Notes under the pieces: generated by a model
Database searches by the model: none
What the model was told of the DNA's origin: nothing
Seen by the model: only the letters and a program-made list of their open reading frames with translations
Made by a program: the position numbers and the translations under genes
Shown: piece after piece, positions 48,166-59,544 of the stretch
Layout of the letters: every line of letters begins with the position of its first letter
How positions within the stretch are numbered: position 1 is the first letter of the stretch
Assembly (NCBI GenBank): GCA_963970005.1
Contig: CAXAMN010029005.1
Span: forward strand, 1 to 64,000
Length of the DNA: 64,000 bases
Reading direction: 5' to 3'
Source: Durusdinium trenchii
Lineage: Eukaryota > Sar > Dinophyceae > Suessiales > Symbiodiniaceae

Positions 48166-51100
48166 TGTTCATTCAGCTCAGGTCATTGGTGGATGAGTGG
48201 AATGAGTTGTTTTGAACTTCATTGCTTCACTTCATTTCAGAACCCAACAAGACCCCCCCAGGTATCATATGTAGCAGTAGTTGTAGTTGTGTTTTTTGAT
48301 CGTGTGGTCAGACTCGGACCGGAGGACCACTTCGTAACAGTGTGTGAGTGTGTATGCCTGTTCAACTCATTTGACGCAATGCAAGGTTTTTGGCTTTGAG
48401 AAGGCGCAGGCATTGATGGCTTCCCTGGAAAAGCAGAAGAACAAACTGCTTCCTTCAGCTCGGGGCCCAGCAGGCAAAGAAACGCCAGGGCCAGGGCCAG
48501 GGCAAGGATAAATTGGGAGCTGGAGACCTGGAGAGAATTGAGCCTTGATCAGCCTTGATCGCTAGAGCCGCTAGAGTACCGAGTGCTTAAACTTACATCG
48601 GAATCGTAGTCCCTGGAGTCCTGAACCATTGCACTGGAGTGGAGTCTGGGTCCTCAGCCTCAGTCCTCAGGCTGCTTCCATTAGCCGAGCCAGACTGCGA
48701 CTAGATGTCCTCCATTGCTATTGGAGAGTCTGGGCAGCATACACTGCGGATTGAGGGCGCTGCTATGTGTTGACTTAACTTGGCAAAAGATCAACATGCC
48801 GCAAATGCCATGCTACAGCAGAATGGGCATGGTTTTAATTTGACTGCTGATTTGATCAACGATCAGGTCAGTCTTTGCTGGGGGACCTGGTTGAACTGTA
48901 GTGGTTTGTTTTTCTTGAGGACAAAAATGGCTTGCAGCTGAAGGCGTTCGGGACAGAAGTGGGCCAAAGGCCAGCCAAATGCGACCAAGTGACCAAACGC
49001 ATCGGTTCCGGCACTACTTGGACTTGATTGTTATTGTTGTGGATTGTTTCTTTCAACTTGACTGGATCCACTCTTGCTTAAGCCGTTGATGTTTGTGAGT
49101 CTGGGACACTGACACTACCTCTCACCTGACATAGGCGTTCTTTACCCTCCTGATGGACGCGTCGCCGGTGGGTGGCAAGGCAGGTTGGTTTTGATCTTTT
49201 CTCAGGATTGAGGCTGAGGCAAGGTATAACCCAAGACATGAACATGAGTCAGTGTCATATGTTGTACTTCATGATCCCACTATACTATATCCTATAACTT
49301 GACCTATATGCTACCTTCAACTATCTTATCATATCAGCTATCAGAGCTGGAGCGGAGAATAGGAGACAAAGATAGGTCCAGTCTAACTTTGGGCAGCGCC
49401 ATCGTCCACATGTCAGGATTGGCTGCTAGCAGAATTATATGGAATCCTGAGCAGGCTTGCTGCTCGCTGTTTTTCTTTGTTCAGGTCAGTCTGATGACAG
49501 GCATGGATACTCAGAGTTGGGCAAAGTTAAAGATGTACTGTACTCTTGCAGTATATTTGGTTCATTGAACTATTGAAGGCGGCTATTCTATTTTAGTTTG
49601 CGGTGCGTTGACGTTGGCAGGTTGTTTGTTGTTGTTTGGCAAGTTCTGAGCCTTGACTCTAGTGCCTCTGCCTGTGCGCTGCCGAAGGTCAGGAGTGGAC
49701 TTCCTCAAGTACACCCATGGTGAGGACGTGCCATTTGAGGAGCATGATCTGGTACACAACATGGTGCTGACCCCTGCAGTGATTGGATCAGGTCAGGGTT
49801 CATGGTGGTAAGGAGCTAGCAATGGACATGTTCACTGGTCTCTCAAAGGTAGTTAGTCAACTACTGAGATGACCAGTTTTGAAGTTCTTGAAATAATTAG
49901 ACGTGGCTTTGTAACCTTAGTAGCAAAGTGGGCTGATTTGATGTTGTTCAGAGTCCAGAGTCCAGAGTCGTTACTATTGTATCATTGTGTGTGTGCGTGA
50001 ATGCCACACAGGGCGTGCATCCTTGCTTCACAAGACCACGGCAATCATGCACCAGCTGCGCCTGTTTGCTGGCCCAGAGGACAGAGGTGACCAGGGGGGA
50101 AGTCCGCAGTCCGAGAGTCAGGCAATCGCACAGGAATCGCACATGTTCTCCTTTGCTTGCGGGGCGGGCGCTGGCACTCACTGTCACTGTCAGGAGAAAG
50201 ATTTTGATGCCATTCGGCATTCAATACTTGGAGTTTGCACAGACTTTGGCACAGAGGTCGGCATCGCAGAACTGCCGCACGTCAACCTGAAGAAGTACAT
50301 CAGGTCGTTTGATACCACTTGCCAAGAAGCGGGCCTTGTTACTCCACAGTTGCAGCTTCACACAGACAGTATCTTGGCAGTCATGTCATGGCCATGGCCC
50401 CTTTAAAATAGAAATTGTAGCATTGTAGATTTCTGTTAAATGGTGTAACTTGTACTTACAACTTTTAGTAGAAATAGTATCAAATAGTATAATGGTAGTA
50501 GGCGAAAGACTGACTTATGAAAATGAAGCTGAAGACAGCAATGAACAGGGATGCTCTTAATGGTTAGTTTGTTTGCAATGATGATGATCATTGCAATCAT
50601 GGCCGTGACCATGGTAGATGGCGAAGCATCGTGCCAGGTGCTCCGGATTCTCAAAACAATGGCAATGAGTCTGAAGGTGCTGAGAATGGAGATGAGGATC
50701 CAGCCTGTCAACTCCAAACCATATTTCCCAACGCCATTCTCATCCCAGGAGACTCTTGGCAGGCACAAACTTGCAAGCCAAGTAACAGTTGGATGATTTA
50801 TACTCTTGATTTGCACCTGCCCCCCCCCCAAATCCACCCGGAGCTCTTTTCCGCCTGTCCATCGGGGCCTGCCTGAGATTGGATACTGGGTTCTGACTGT
50901 TCAACTGTTCAACGACAATGTACTACTTCCGGTTTGTCAGTTTGTGAGGCCCCTAGACTAGACTCAAACTCTGACCAACTGGCACCATACTACAAGGTGA
51001 AGCACATCGCTCACAACCTCACATCAGAACTTCTGGTGACTATGCCAGTACTGGATGAATATCAACGACAATTGAAGAGTGTCGAGATCCTCCTATCCCG

Positions 51101-54100
51101 ACACCACCTCCGACACCGGTTCATTAGGACCTGTCTCAGAGGGACAGGGTACGAAGACGCGTTTGCTACTTTCAGAGGTGGCAAATTGATCAGATGGAGA
51201 TGGGACACCTTGGTGACCTTCATAAAGCATCTCTTGCCCTTGCAGGGCCCGCTACGCAAGTTTTGGTGCCCAGAGCGGTTCACCTTCAAAGACAAGCGTG
51301 ATACCAAACACACGCCCATTGCCGGTGATGACGGTGGAGAAGTGCAGAAACCAGGAACCCTCGACTGGGCAGCGCGCCAGTACGCGTCCGAGGAGACAAC
51401 TTCAGCGAACAAGGAGGATGAGAACTATGGATGCACAACAGCACAACAAATCCGGCAGATCACAGCCGCTCACCTGATGGTAGTGAACAAATTGCATGAT
51501 AGTCTTTGTACTAGTCTTTGTATGTATACTAGTAAAACAGAATTGCAACTTATGGAGTACCAACAGATGCAATTTCGGATTTCGGACTCCCAGACTTGCT
51601 AGTTTGAGGAAGTGCTGTCATCGGACCTTTTCTGGGCGTGCAGTCAAATGGTGCTGTTGCTTGCTGGTGTTCTGCTGCTTGGAAAACATTTAGCAGTTCA
51701 TTTACTAACTTCACTTCACTATGTATACTATGCGTATACAGTATTTCTGGTTCCACCCACTCAAAATCCAAGCTTTCAAACTATTTCAACCTTCAGTAAC
51801 TTCAGTAGTTCAACCTTTGCGTGCAGTGTGCATGTAGATGCAGCAGATACGTTCAAATTTCAAATGTTTAGAATTATATATTGAAAGTTGCAGTATTGTG
51901 CAAATTCAGGACCAATGTCTCCCAGTGGATAACCGGGTGTCCGTGTCCGCGTCACCAAGAACATCACAAACCAGCGTGCCCGGCGAATGGCTGCAGGGCA
52001 CCTGAGTTAGCCGCTGGAGTCCTCCATGAACTGGTATCGGAGCAAATCTCCACAGCAACTTCGGAGATCCTCCAAATGGTGGCCACTCTCCCTCAAGATA
52101 TTGCACCCTGCCTTGCCTTGATTAAAATTTTGTTTATGTAACTAAGGCGGAATAAGGCGGATAATATCAATACTCTATTGTTTCTGATAGGTTCAGGCTG
52201 ATGAGTGTGAATTGCATAGCACACATGAGCACTAGTTTTTGCACTGAGCACAGTTAAGGCATCGGTGATTCAGGAAAACTTTGATATTGGAGTTGCGCGT
52301 ATGCAGTTGGGACTTCTTGTCAAGTTTTCCTGCTGGACAGTCCTTCCATGGAGTCTCTGCGCCCTTGCTAGACCATCGTTTGCCAGTGGGGACCGACATG
52401 ACCTCTTCGCTGCAATCAGAGTCCGCAAGCAGTGGCAGCTGAGAGATCACAAAGAGGCACCGACCCTCAAACGCACGTTTGTAGTTTGTATGGCTAGTCA
52501 TTAGTAATGATGCTGTTTAAGGAGTTTTGCACAGACAAAATGCATGATAGTTTCACTGACGGTTCCAGTTTGCTCTCGTTCTGCAGCTACAATATACTAC
52601 ATTTCTTTTTGGGGATGTCATCAGCACCACCCCAACCACCCCAACCCTGTGCTGTAGGTAGGGGCTCTACTCTACTTGGCTGTTAGTTTGTTTGATCATG
52701 TTTGCGGTCATACCACTCCAGGTCAGTGGCAACTCCCAGCATCCCGTCACAAGAAGGTTCCTTGACCCAAATTACAAAGATGGGTTTCATGACGTGGTCC
52801 AATACATTGCCGCTGGACGTTCTGGGGAGCTTGGCACTCTTGTACCGGAAGACCGGCTTCGTTCCTTCAGACTTTGGCTTGCTGGTTTTGCTGCTCTCAA
52901 AACGTGTGAGCAAACAATCGAAGGCACCTTTGGACATGTTGCATGTCAAATTGTTTATAATTTGTTACATATATTATATTAGATGTTATTTTTGCGATGC
53001 GCGCTGCTGTGCCGCTGCTGTGATTTGGCGCAGTGTTGTAGCACAGCTTTAACTGTGCTAAACTTGATAGCACTGACCCGATAGCAATATTTGGTTTTGT
53101 TGTTAGAGCTGTTGATGTTGCAAATAGCCAGATAGTCTAGTAAATAAGCAGAACTTCAGAAGAGTTTCAGTTGTTTTGTTTGTTTGTTGATGTCCGTCAG
53201 CAATGACCTGTCAGACCTGTGAGTCAACCTGAGGCAGGCACTCCATGGTTACATCTCTTTTCAACCGCGCACGGAGGGCAAGTGCTGCGATGGTGTCTTC
53301 TGAACTTCGCTTCCGTGAGCTGCGACGTTTTCTTGATCAACACCCGGAGGCATGACATGGGAGTGAGAGTGAGAGTGCAGCTCAATTTGCGACTGTTTTT
53401 AATGCATGAGCAACACGAGTCAGGACGGTTGTAACATGGTTGAGCTACTAGTTGTGATGATGACAGAAGACTGGGATTCATAAACGAGTCAATAGGCGCC
53501 AGACTCTGGCACCCATGCCTGCTGAATCCTCGGGCCTCCAGGAGCTGATCACTTTAGCGCAAGATCACCATTGTCTTTGCACTGGGTCAGGCTTGGACCA
53601 GTCCATCCTGGCCTTGCTTTTAGGGATGGGGCCTCAGCTCAGCATGGACTGCCCTTGGATTGGCATGGACGTTGCTGGACGATTGAAAGGGACTCATGAC
53701 TCATGAGTTGCACAGTTGAGCACTGGGACTGGGACTACTGTATACCAGGAGTGTTTCATTGTCAGAGTCAGTGTGTGTGGTATTATCAGCCTTGCTTGGA
53801 CTTCCAAATTCGAACACTAAATATATACTAAAATAGAGAAACCTTGTCAATGACTGTGAGTGGAACGTATCCTGAGCAATGACCAATGTTGAGTTGAGTC
53901 ATGCATGTTGCGTCGTGAAACCTGAGCTGACTATTTGTGTTAGTTCACCCATTCCTGTCATCCAGGCCGGACGTTAAGCCATCAAGGGCATGGTCTCAAG
54001 AACAACGCATGGAAATGATGTACCGCGCCGGCAAGGATGGGATGTGCCATCAGGTCACCAGCCATCAGTCTTGTGATTTTTTCAGTGTTGAGATTGAGCC

Positions 54101-57100
54101 TTGAGCTGGAATCGGGACCTGGGATCACTGCTTCTGTCACCTTCCCCAGTCCTGTCCTGTCAGTCATTTTGCCCCATCACCAACCAACCACAACCAGCCA
54201 CGCAGACGTAAGTGCACTCATGTTGCTGCCAGGACCTGTGCTACATTGGGAACCAAGAGGTTCAGCAAAGCTTGGTCCTCCAAGCCCTCAATGACAAGCA
54301 AGCTGGCGCGATCACAGGCGGATATTCAGCAACCCATGGACTTGGACTCGGACCGGGCCCATGAGAATCGTGACTGACATGTGGCGCATTCGATGCTAGT
54401 GCTTGTGTTTGTGTTCATTACCAGGGACCACAGCGTGGACAAGTAAGCTAGCCTGGGGCCTGGGGCTTTGCATCATCAGATCAGGCGTGAAGCCGCCAGC
54501 CCAAGCCGATGGCCTGACCTTGACTGCACTGATCTTGGATCATATTCGAAATGTTTGCGAGTCGCAGTCATGGTACGGCCTACCCAGAGCGTTTGCCACT
54601 AAGCATTTGAACTCCTTGCGGCTGTCCGAATCCTTCCAGTCCTCAACAACTGTGTTGCAGTTGTGGTGCCATAGTGGCAAATGGATAGGTAATCGTACCC
54701 GAGCTTCTGTCTCCGGCAGCCGGCGCCATAATAGTATTTTTAATTTGGTAAATATTTCAATATGCACTGCACTCAGACTCAGAATTTGTCAAGTCAGGTC
54801 AATCAAAGAAGATGCTGATGCCTGCACAGCTGGTGGTGGCAGATCAAGGCTGGGACCTGCAGCCGCAAATGAGGCAAGGACGTTCGACGCTGACCCTGTG
54901 GAATGGACTGGAATCAGACATGATGACGGTGAGACTGAGGAGGATCCTGATGATGATTATATCATATTCCGAGTCACTTGTTGTTCTTCATTGTTTTAAG
55001 CTTTGGTTTATGGCTCCATGAACATATATCCCACAGGACCTATATACAAGAGAAAATGTTGAAATAAATGAACTACTAAGTTACTAAATGAACTATCAGT
55101 AAATAAATTTGAATTTGTTGACATTTTGTGCTGTACATTGCTCTCAGGTTGTGCACTTGAAGCCTTCCGACTACAAGCGTTTCAAAAGCATGAAGGGTGG
55201 GCCTGGACATTTCAGCAACACTGACATAGCTGTGAAAGTATATGTGACAGAGAGGATCGGTCATGGGTGCACCAGACTTGAAATCATCACTCACAATCCT
55301 TCAGAATTTGTTCAATTTTCAATGGCAAGGCAAGGAATGGAAGGTGGCAAACGGTTAACGTAAAAAATGTCTATATAATGTCTATTGTGGCAGCAGGAAG
55401 CAAGTCTAGTGGAATCTGGATTGAATGAATGAATTACTGTATACTCAAATAATACATTACCGTAAATAACATGGAATAACTGGCTTGCCACGGTCACTGC
55501 TGATGAGTGGGATGATACCTGACCTTGAACTCGACTCCAGGAAACTTGGGCCAAACACCTTCCTGGTGACACCCTCTGACACCACAGTTATGGCTTGGAC
55601 AGCTTTCAGCGACAGCAACTTGACAGCTTGATTAACTCAAGTGGGGAAGTGGCGGTGGGGGTGTGTTGAAGTTGAGATTCCCAGGTGTCCTAAGATCCTA
55701 ATTGTAACCCACCCTGTCAGCATTCAAGGCAGTATGTGCTTCTCTCAGCTGATGGCAAACTTGAAGCAATTTGCAGTCGAGTGCGAAGGTGTGCATGCCT
55801 TTGCAACAATTCATGGATCTGAAGAGGTTACTCGCAGCGGACTGGCCAACAAGGTGGCATTGCAACACCTCACGTTCCTTGCGAAGCAAGGGGCCTTGCC
55901 GGACACCACCAGTTTCAGGTCACCTTCTGATGGTGATGCAAAAGATTTCTCAACCCTTGAGAAGATTGGCCTTGTGACCTCGTCAGGCTCTCCTGGGAGC
56001 TATCAAATTACATGGAAAGGACTGACAATGGTGCGACCATGCTTCCGAGTGCATTCGCCAGCACTTCTTTGCGAAGTGCGAGATGGGAGAGACTTTGAGT
56101 CCTACACAATGCTGGAGCTGCTCCTGTCACTGACCAATGCTGGGTGGAGCCATCGCATTGTGGATGCCTTCAAGCCAAGTATTGGGGCAGCACCATTCAC
56201 TCCAAAGAGCTGTAAGAAAGTGTTTTTTACAGAGTGTGCTCCTTCCGGTACCACCCTGAAATATTACCTGCTGGCATTGTGCAACTCACAGCGGTGCTTT
56301 GAGAGGGGAGTCAGTGCCATACATCATGGCTGCTCCCTAGGCTACTACCGATGCCTGGTGTATGCACCGTCCGCCGAAGTGAGGCCAGGCATGGCTCTCA
56401 AGTTCTACAAGAAACTCATGTTCGGCAGCAATGGAGAGAGTGCCTTGGCGGGAGTTGCCCGTGACCAAGACTTGGAAGCTGAGAGCGAAGAGACTTCTGT
56501 CTCTGACAATGGAGATACGGATGTTGTGAGTGCAAAGCAGTTGCAGCTCTCCAAGCAGCCCTGTGGCGACAGTGTTGGCAAAGATGATGAAGGGGAAGCC
56601 ACCAACCGCAACAGAAGCAGAAAGGACAAGACCAGTAGCTTAAATCTATGTTTGTTTGTTTTGGGTAATTCTTTATGATGGGCACTTACATAGCTTTGTT
56701 GCCTTCAAGACTCAAGCAATTTAGCTTGTATTACCAGCAGTTACTCTAACTTCAAATATGTTACGTGGCTAGGCCAGCTGGCCAATTATACAGACCCCAA
56801 ACAGTTTCAAATTGATGCGTTGCGGCCAGTATTAGTCAAAAACGATTTCTTGGTATGCCCTACCTAGCAAATTGCTTTATCAATGATGTTTGTTGGCATC
56901 GACATCGCTAATTGTTCCGCCACAAGAGAAGACAAGAGAAGAACAGGACAAGAGAAGACATGTCAGACAAGAGGAGGACAAGACCCGGTCACAGAGTTCA
57001 GCGCGGCCAGAGGACAAGAGAAGGACAAGAGGAGGACTACAGCAGGACAGAGCCCAGCCACATAGTGCGGCCACAAAGCCCGGCCACGGAGTTCGGCGTG

Positions 57101-58325
57101 GCCAGTCAGTGTGGCCAGCTTTTTTTTCTAAGATACAACCCCAACAGTAAACTGTTTGTGGACAACAAAGAACTTAGCTGCATCCAAGGCAAGAAAAAGA
57201 AAGACACGGCCAAGGCCCAGGGTCAGACAGACGCGGCGGCCATCAAGACCAAGGGAAAGAAAAGAAACGCATCAACCGCAGAACTGCCCTTGGACCTGGA
57301 CCTTGCAAGTGCCTCTTCATTGACTGCAGGTGTCCTGTCCTGCAACACCCTCCCTCCTAACTATAACTAGCAATACATTAAGAGCTGGACTGGGTGAAGT
57401 GACGTTCAATTCAACAAGGTTTGATTATGACTTGAATTGTTTCGGTTCTGTCCTGTTTGCACAGTCGCTTACCTTTGAAGCAATGTGTGACTCTTTGACC
57501 GTGACGATGACTGACAAAGGTGATGGTGCGGGCAGTGGCAAGCAGCTGGAGTCCGAGCTGGATTTCGATCCTGTCGAGTTAGCTGCAGCCGGCGCCATTG
57601 ATATAGAGACAGGCAACAAGCTTGAGGCAAAACTGACAGCATCACTACCCATTGTTGCAACTGAAGCAGCTGCAGGTGTCAGTGCGTGTGGTGATTTGTA
57701 TGAAGTTTCAGTTTCAGAAGAGCCAGCCGCTGCACAAGCAGCAACCAGCAGCACTACTTCTTTCTTGCCTTCTCCAAATTCAGCTGTGGCTGGGCCTACT
57801 GCCGCTGCGACTTCAGCAAGTTCACACGACCTCCCGCAGCCAGCAGCAAGTTCCCCACAAGCTGTGAGGACAGGGACTGTGGCAAAGGAAAGTGGCGAGA
57901 GGTCACGACGAGTGGCGCCCACAGCCACATCCTCCACACGGGTGTTGCATGGACTGAGCTCGCAAATCAATGAGCACACAAAGACATTTGGCAGCTTTTG
58001 CATAGCATACAGGGTTGACCAGGACAGCTTCACAGCAAAATGTCCTTATCACAGCGGCTACCACACAACTGGTTCTCTTCGATGCACCAAGACCAAAAAG
58101 GTTCCGCAGAACAATGGCAAAAGCCCCGGAGAGAATCGGGAAGCTGTTGCGCGTTGTTTGATGGCATGGTGCCTGGCTGGGCTGGAAATTCCTGAGCAGG
58201 GCCCAGGCCAACAACGCAAGAAGTCACTCCTGACGCTCAAAAACGAACATCAAGCTCAGGCCGGCTGTGGGGGTGGGAAGGGGGGTCAGGAGCGGTCAGG
58301 AACGGGGAGTTTCTCGGTTAGTTAG
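47866..58325 (+). CDS. Large multi-exon gene, dinoflagellate-type family of unknown function
   Basis: This entry spans at least fifteen plus-strand exons that I take to be one gene, from a Met at 47,866 (MELELAARKRRGRRPGSG) to a stop at 58,325. Conserved-looking blocks in order: DFLKYTHGEDVPFEEHDLVH (49.7 kb), LGVCTDFGTEVGIAEL (50.25), IFPNAILIPG (50.7), LTSELLVTMPVLDEY...RWRWDTL (51.0-51.3), WITGCPCPRH...GCRAPELAAG (51.95), LVKFSCWTVLPWSLCALA (52.3), EQTIEGTFGH (52.9), RARRASAAMVSSELRFREL (53.3), a 300-residue block (55.7-56.6), basic (57.2) and CPYHSGYHTTGSLRC (58.05). From memory this set of blocks occurs together in many predicted dinoflagellate proteins, but I know no name or function. 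A mobile origin is possible but unproven. Some exon joins are unresolved, and one near 49,795 is out of frame by one base. Confidence 0.55.
48386..48508 (+). CDS. Unknown-family gene: exon
   Basis: Acceptor CAATGCAAG, then VFGFEKAQALMASLEKQKNK and LLPSARGPAGKETPGPGPGQ. Phase-0 entry. Confidence 0.45.
48704..48868 (+). CDS. Unknown-family gene: one or two exons
   Basis: MSSIAIGESGQHTLRIEGAA (48,704-48,765) and, in a different frame, AKDQHAANAMLQQNGHGF continuing to LTADLINDQ before a GTCAGT donor at 48,869. Probably two exons with an unclear join. Confidence 0.4.
49135..49183 (+). CDS. Unknown-family gene: small exon
   Basis: Acceptor GACATAG, AFFTLLMDASPVGGKA, then a GTTGGT donor. 49 nt. 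Confidence 0.45.
49688..49791 (+). CDS. Unknown-family gene: exon
   Basis: Acceptor GCCGAAG, phase-1 entry, SGVDFLKYTHGEDVPFEEHD then LVHNMVLTPAVIGS. Coding character is strong. The following VHGGKELAMDMFTGLSK (to 49,849) is also coding-like but lies one base out of frame, so either a frameshift or an odd junction is present. Confidence 0.6.
50025..50300 (+). CDS. Unknown-family gene: exon(s) with D-x-G-T-E motif
   Basis: RASLLHKTTAIMHQLRLFAG, a polar stretch, FACGAGAGTHCHCQEKDFDA, then LGVCTDFGTEVGIAELPHVN. It ends near YI followed by AGGTCGTT. The T-D-x-G-T-E block could be an acidic active site, but this is conjecture. Confidence 0.55.
50638..50749 (+). CDS. Unknown-family gene: exon
   Basis: Acceptor TCGTGCCAG, then an acidic polar stretch (SQNNGNESEGAENGDEDPAC) and QTIFPNAILIPG. 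It joins the next exon to read N-A-I-L-I-P-G followed by VKHIAHNL. Confidence 0.55.
50997..51457 (+). CDS. Unknown-family gene: long exon
   Basis: Acceptor ACTACAAG, then VKHIAHNLTSELLVTMPVLD. Helical sequence continues with LRHRFIRTCLRGTGYEDAFA, GGKLIRWRWDTL, PLRKFWCPERF and a polar end. The end is approximate. Confidence 0.65.
51910..52118 (+). CDS. Unknown-family gene: Cys/His-rich exon
   Basis: Acceptor CAAATTCAG, then TNVSQWITGCPCPRHQEHHK and CPANGCRAPELAAGVLHEL. Cys and His spacing (C-x-C-x(2)-H, C-x(4)-C) suggests a zinc site. Confidence 0.65.
52274..52480 (+). CDS. Unknown-family gene: exon
   Basis: Acceptor GTGATTCAG, then ENFDIGVARMQLGLLVKFSC and WTVLPWSLCALA. The later half (DLFAAIRVRKQWQLRDHKE) is probably coding too. 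Confidence 0.6.
52739..52938 (+). CDS. Unknown-family gene: exon with E-x-x-I-E-G motif
   Basis: HPVTRRFLDPNYKDGFHDVV, then LRSFRLWLAGFAAL and CEQTIEGTFGHV. An acceptor before CATCCC, or 17 bp earlier, is possible. Confidence 0.6.
53250..53352 (+). CDS. Unknown-family gene: exon
   Basis: LFNRARRASAAMVSSELRFR, then ELRRFLDQHPE before a GC donor (CCGGAG then GCATGA). Confidence 0.55.
53969..54048 (+). CDS. Unknown-family gene: exon
   Basis: Acceptor GTCATCCAG, PDVKPSRAWSQEQRMEMMYR then AGKDGMCHQ, then a GTCACC donor. Confidence 0.55.
54786..54960 (+). CDS. Unknown-family gene: possible acidic exon
   Basis: One frame reads IKEDADACTAGGGRSRLGPA and on to an Asp/Glu-rich end (DDGETEEDPDDD). A second frame is open and the assignment is uncertain. 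Confidence 0.3.
55148..55292 (+). CDS. Unknown-family gene: exon
   Basis: Acceptor GCTCTCAG, then VVHLKPSDYKRFKSMKGGPG and HFSNTDIAVKVYV. Coding character is strong. Confidence 0.6.
55549..55632 (+). CDS. Unknown-family gene: possible exon
   Basis: After ACTCCAG the frame reads KLGPNTFLVTPSDTTVMAWT and AFSDSNLTA. It looks natural. The junctions are uncertain. Confidence 0.4.
55731..56635 (+). CDS. Unknown-family gene: longest exon
   Basis: About 300 codons: CFSQLMANLKQFAVECEGVH, ALQHLTFLAKQGALP, then a mixed alpha/beta region (RPCFRVHSPALLCEVRDGRD, MLELLLSLTNAGWSHRIV, TLKYYLLALCNSQRCFERG, LKFYKKLMFG) and an acidic then basic low-complexity end. No domain is recognised. Confidence 0.7.
57130..57329 (+). 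CDS. Unknown-family gene: basic exon
   Basis: Acceptor TTTTTTCTAAG, then YNPNSKLFVDNKELSCIQGK, a Lys-rich stretch (KTKGKKRNAS), and LDLDLASASSLTA before a GTGTCC donor. Confidence 0.55.
57463..58325 (+). CDS. Unknown-family gene: last exon
   Basis: Acceptor GTTTGCACAG, then SLTFEAMCDSLTVTMTDKGD, a long Ala/Ser/Thr-rich linker, and a conserved-looking end: FGSFCIAYRVDQDSFTAKCP, YHSGYHTTGSLRCTKTKK, ENREAVARCLMAWCLAGLE. The C-P-Y-H...C pattern suggests a small metal-binding module. Stop at 58,323-58,325. Confidence 0.6.
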
Positions 58326-59544
58326 TTTCTCTCAACTAATTATGTGCCATTTGCAAGTTGCTATACTATCAAACCCATTGCAAAGACCAAGCCTTCTGTT
58401 TTTTTGTGTTGAGGTCAGCCAAACAAACAGCTTTCTTAGGAGCTTAAGAGCCTGGCAGTCAGGCCTTGAAGCCACTGACCGAGATTGAAACAGAGGAGGA
58501 GCTCAGAGCCAGACTCCCAAGGCGTCGGCGGACATTTTATACACTGGCCCCTGCCGGTTGGTCAAACAGTTGGTCATTGAAAGGTATCTTTTTTTCAGCG
58601 GCTGCGTCTATATAGATATAGAGGTGATGATTTGTATAGTTGGTTAGGTTCACTTATAGTTGGTTCTGCTGGTTCCAAAGGTTTTCAGTTTCAGAGTTCA
58701 GCGGCTTTAAGGCTTTAAGTTTTCTTTCTACCATTGGCGTCTTGATGACTGTGATCGCCAGGCTATCAGTGCATGCCAGTTTGACAGTGTGATTGCAGGT
58801 GCTTTTTTTGCACAGGCTGAGGGGTCATTGGATGGATAGAATGAAATCATAGATTGTATTTGTGCGCGCCATGTTTAATCTAGTTTGATGATGTTTGGTA
58901 CTTGCAGTTTCATAGTTGCACCACCCTTTACCCTTTGTAATTCTTTCAATTCCTGCTATTTGCGCCAATGACCGCAAGGCTATGGTACATGTCAGTTTAA
59001 CAGGTCACAAACTGCAGCAGGTGGCCTGAGGCAGGTGACCACAGGGCACAGCACAGGGACTGGTTCAGGGGTCCAGGTTCAGGGTCTTTTGACTTGTGGA
59101 ATTCCAGTGAAATGGAGTCTTTAGTTTTTTTCACTTGATTCTTAGTCAGGCACCAGGTGAGCGATCGGCTGATATGTTTTACTCACAGGTGAGTGCTGCC
59201 ACATTGAGATGAACGAGGTTCACAGCTTTGACTTCAAGCCAAGCTCTGCTCTTGGACTTGGGTTCAATAAACGCCGTCCATGAATCCACACGCCAGACCT
59301 GTGTTTGATTGGCAATTGGAGTGACTACGCTAGAGATTTTCAGATAAAAACGATTGAGAATATTTAAAGCATGCTGCTCGCAGAGTTCGTTTTTGATTGA
59401 TGTGTGCTTAAATACAAAACTATCGAAGGCATAAGAAGTTTGTAGATGCACCATTAACCATTGCGCTCACTCACTGCTCACTAACCCTTCTGTGGTTGAT
59501 TCGGATAATGTTGAATTGGATATTCCTTTGCAACTTTTCCGCCA
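58326..59544. other. No gene recognised
   Basis: About 1.2 kb between the unknown-family gene and the membrane ORF. AT-rich and T-rich tracts only. A 91-codon minus ORF near 59.2-59.45 kb has no recognisable features. Confidence 0.5.

Noticed and set aside
59179-59454. 91-codon minus ORF near the membrane ORF
   Set aside because: No family pattern, opposite to the plus-strand block, and length is within chance for this AT-rich stretch.
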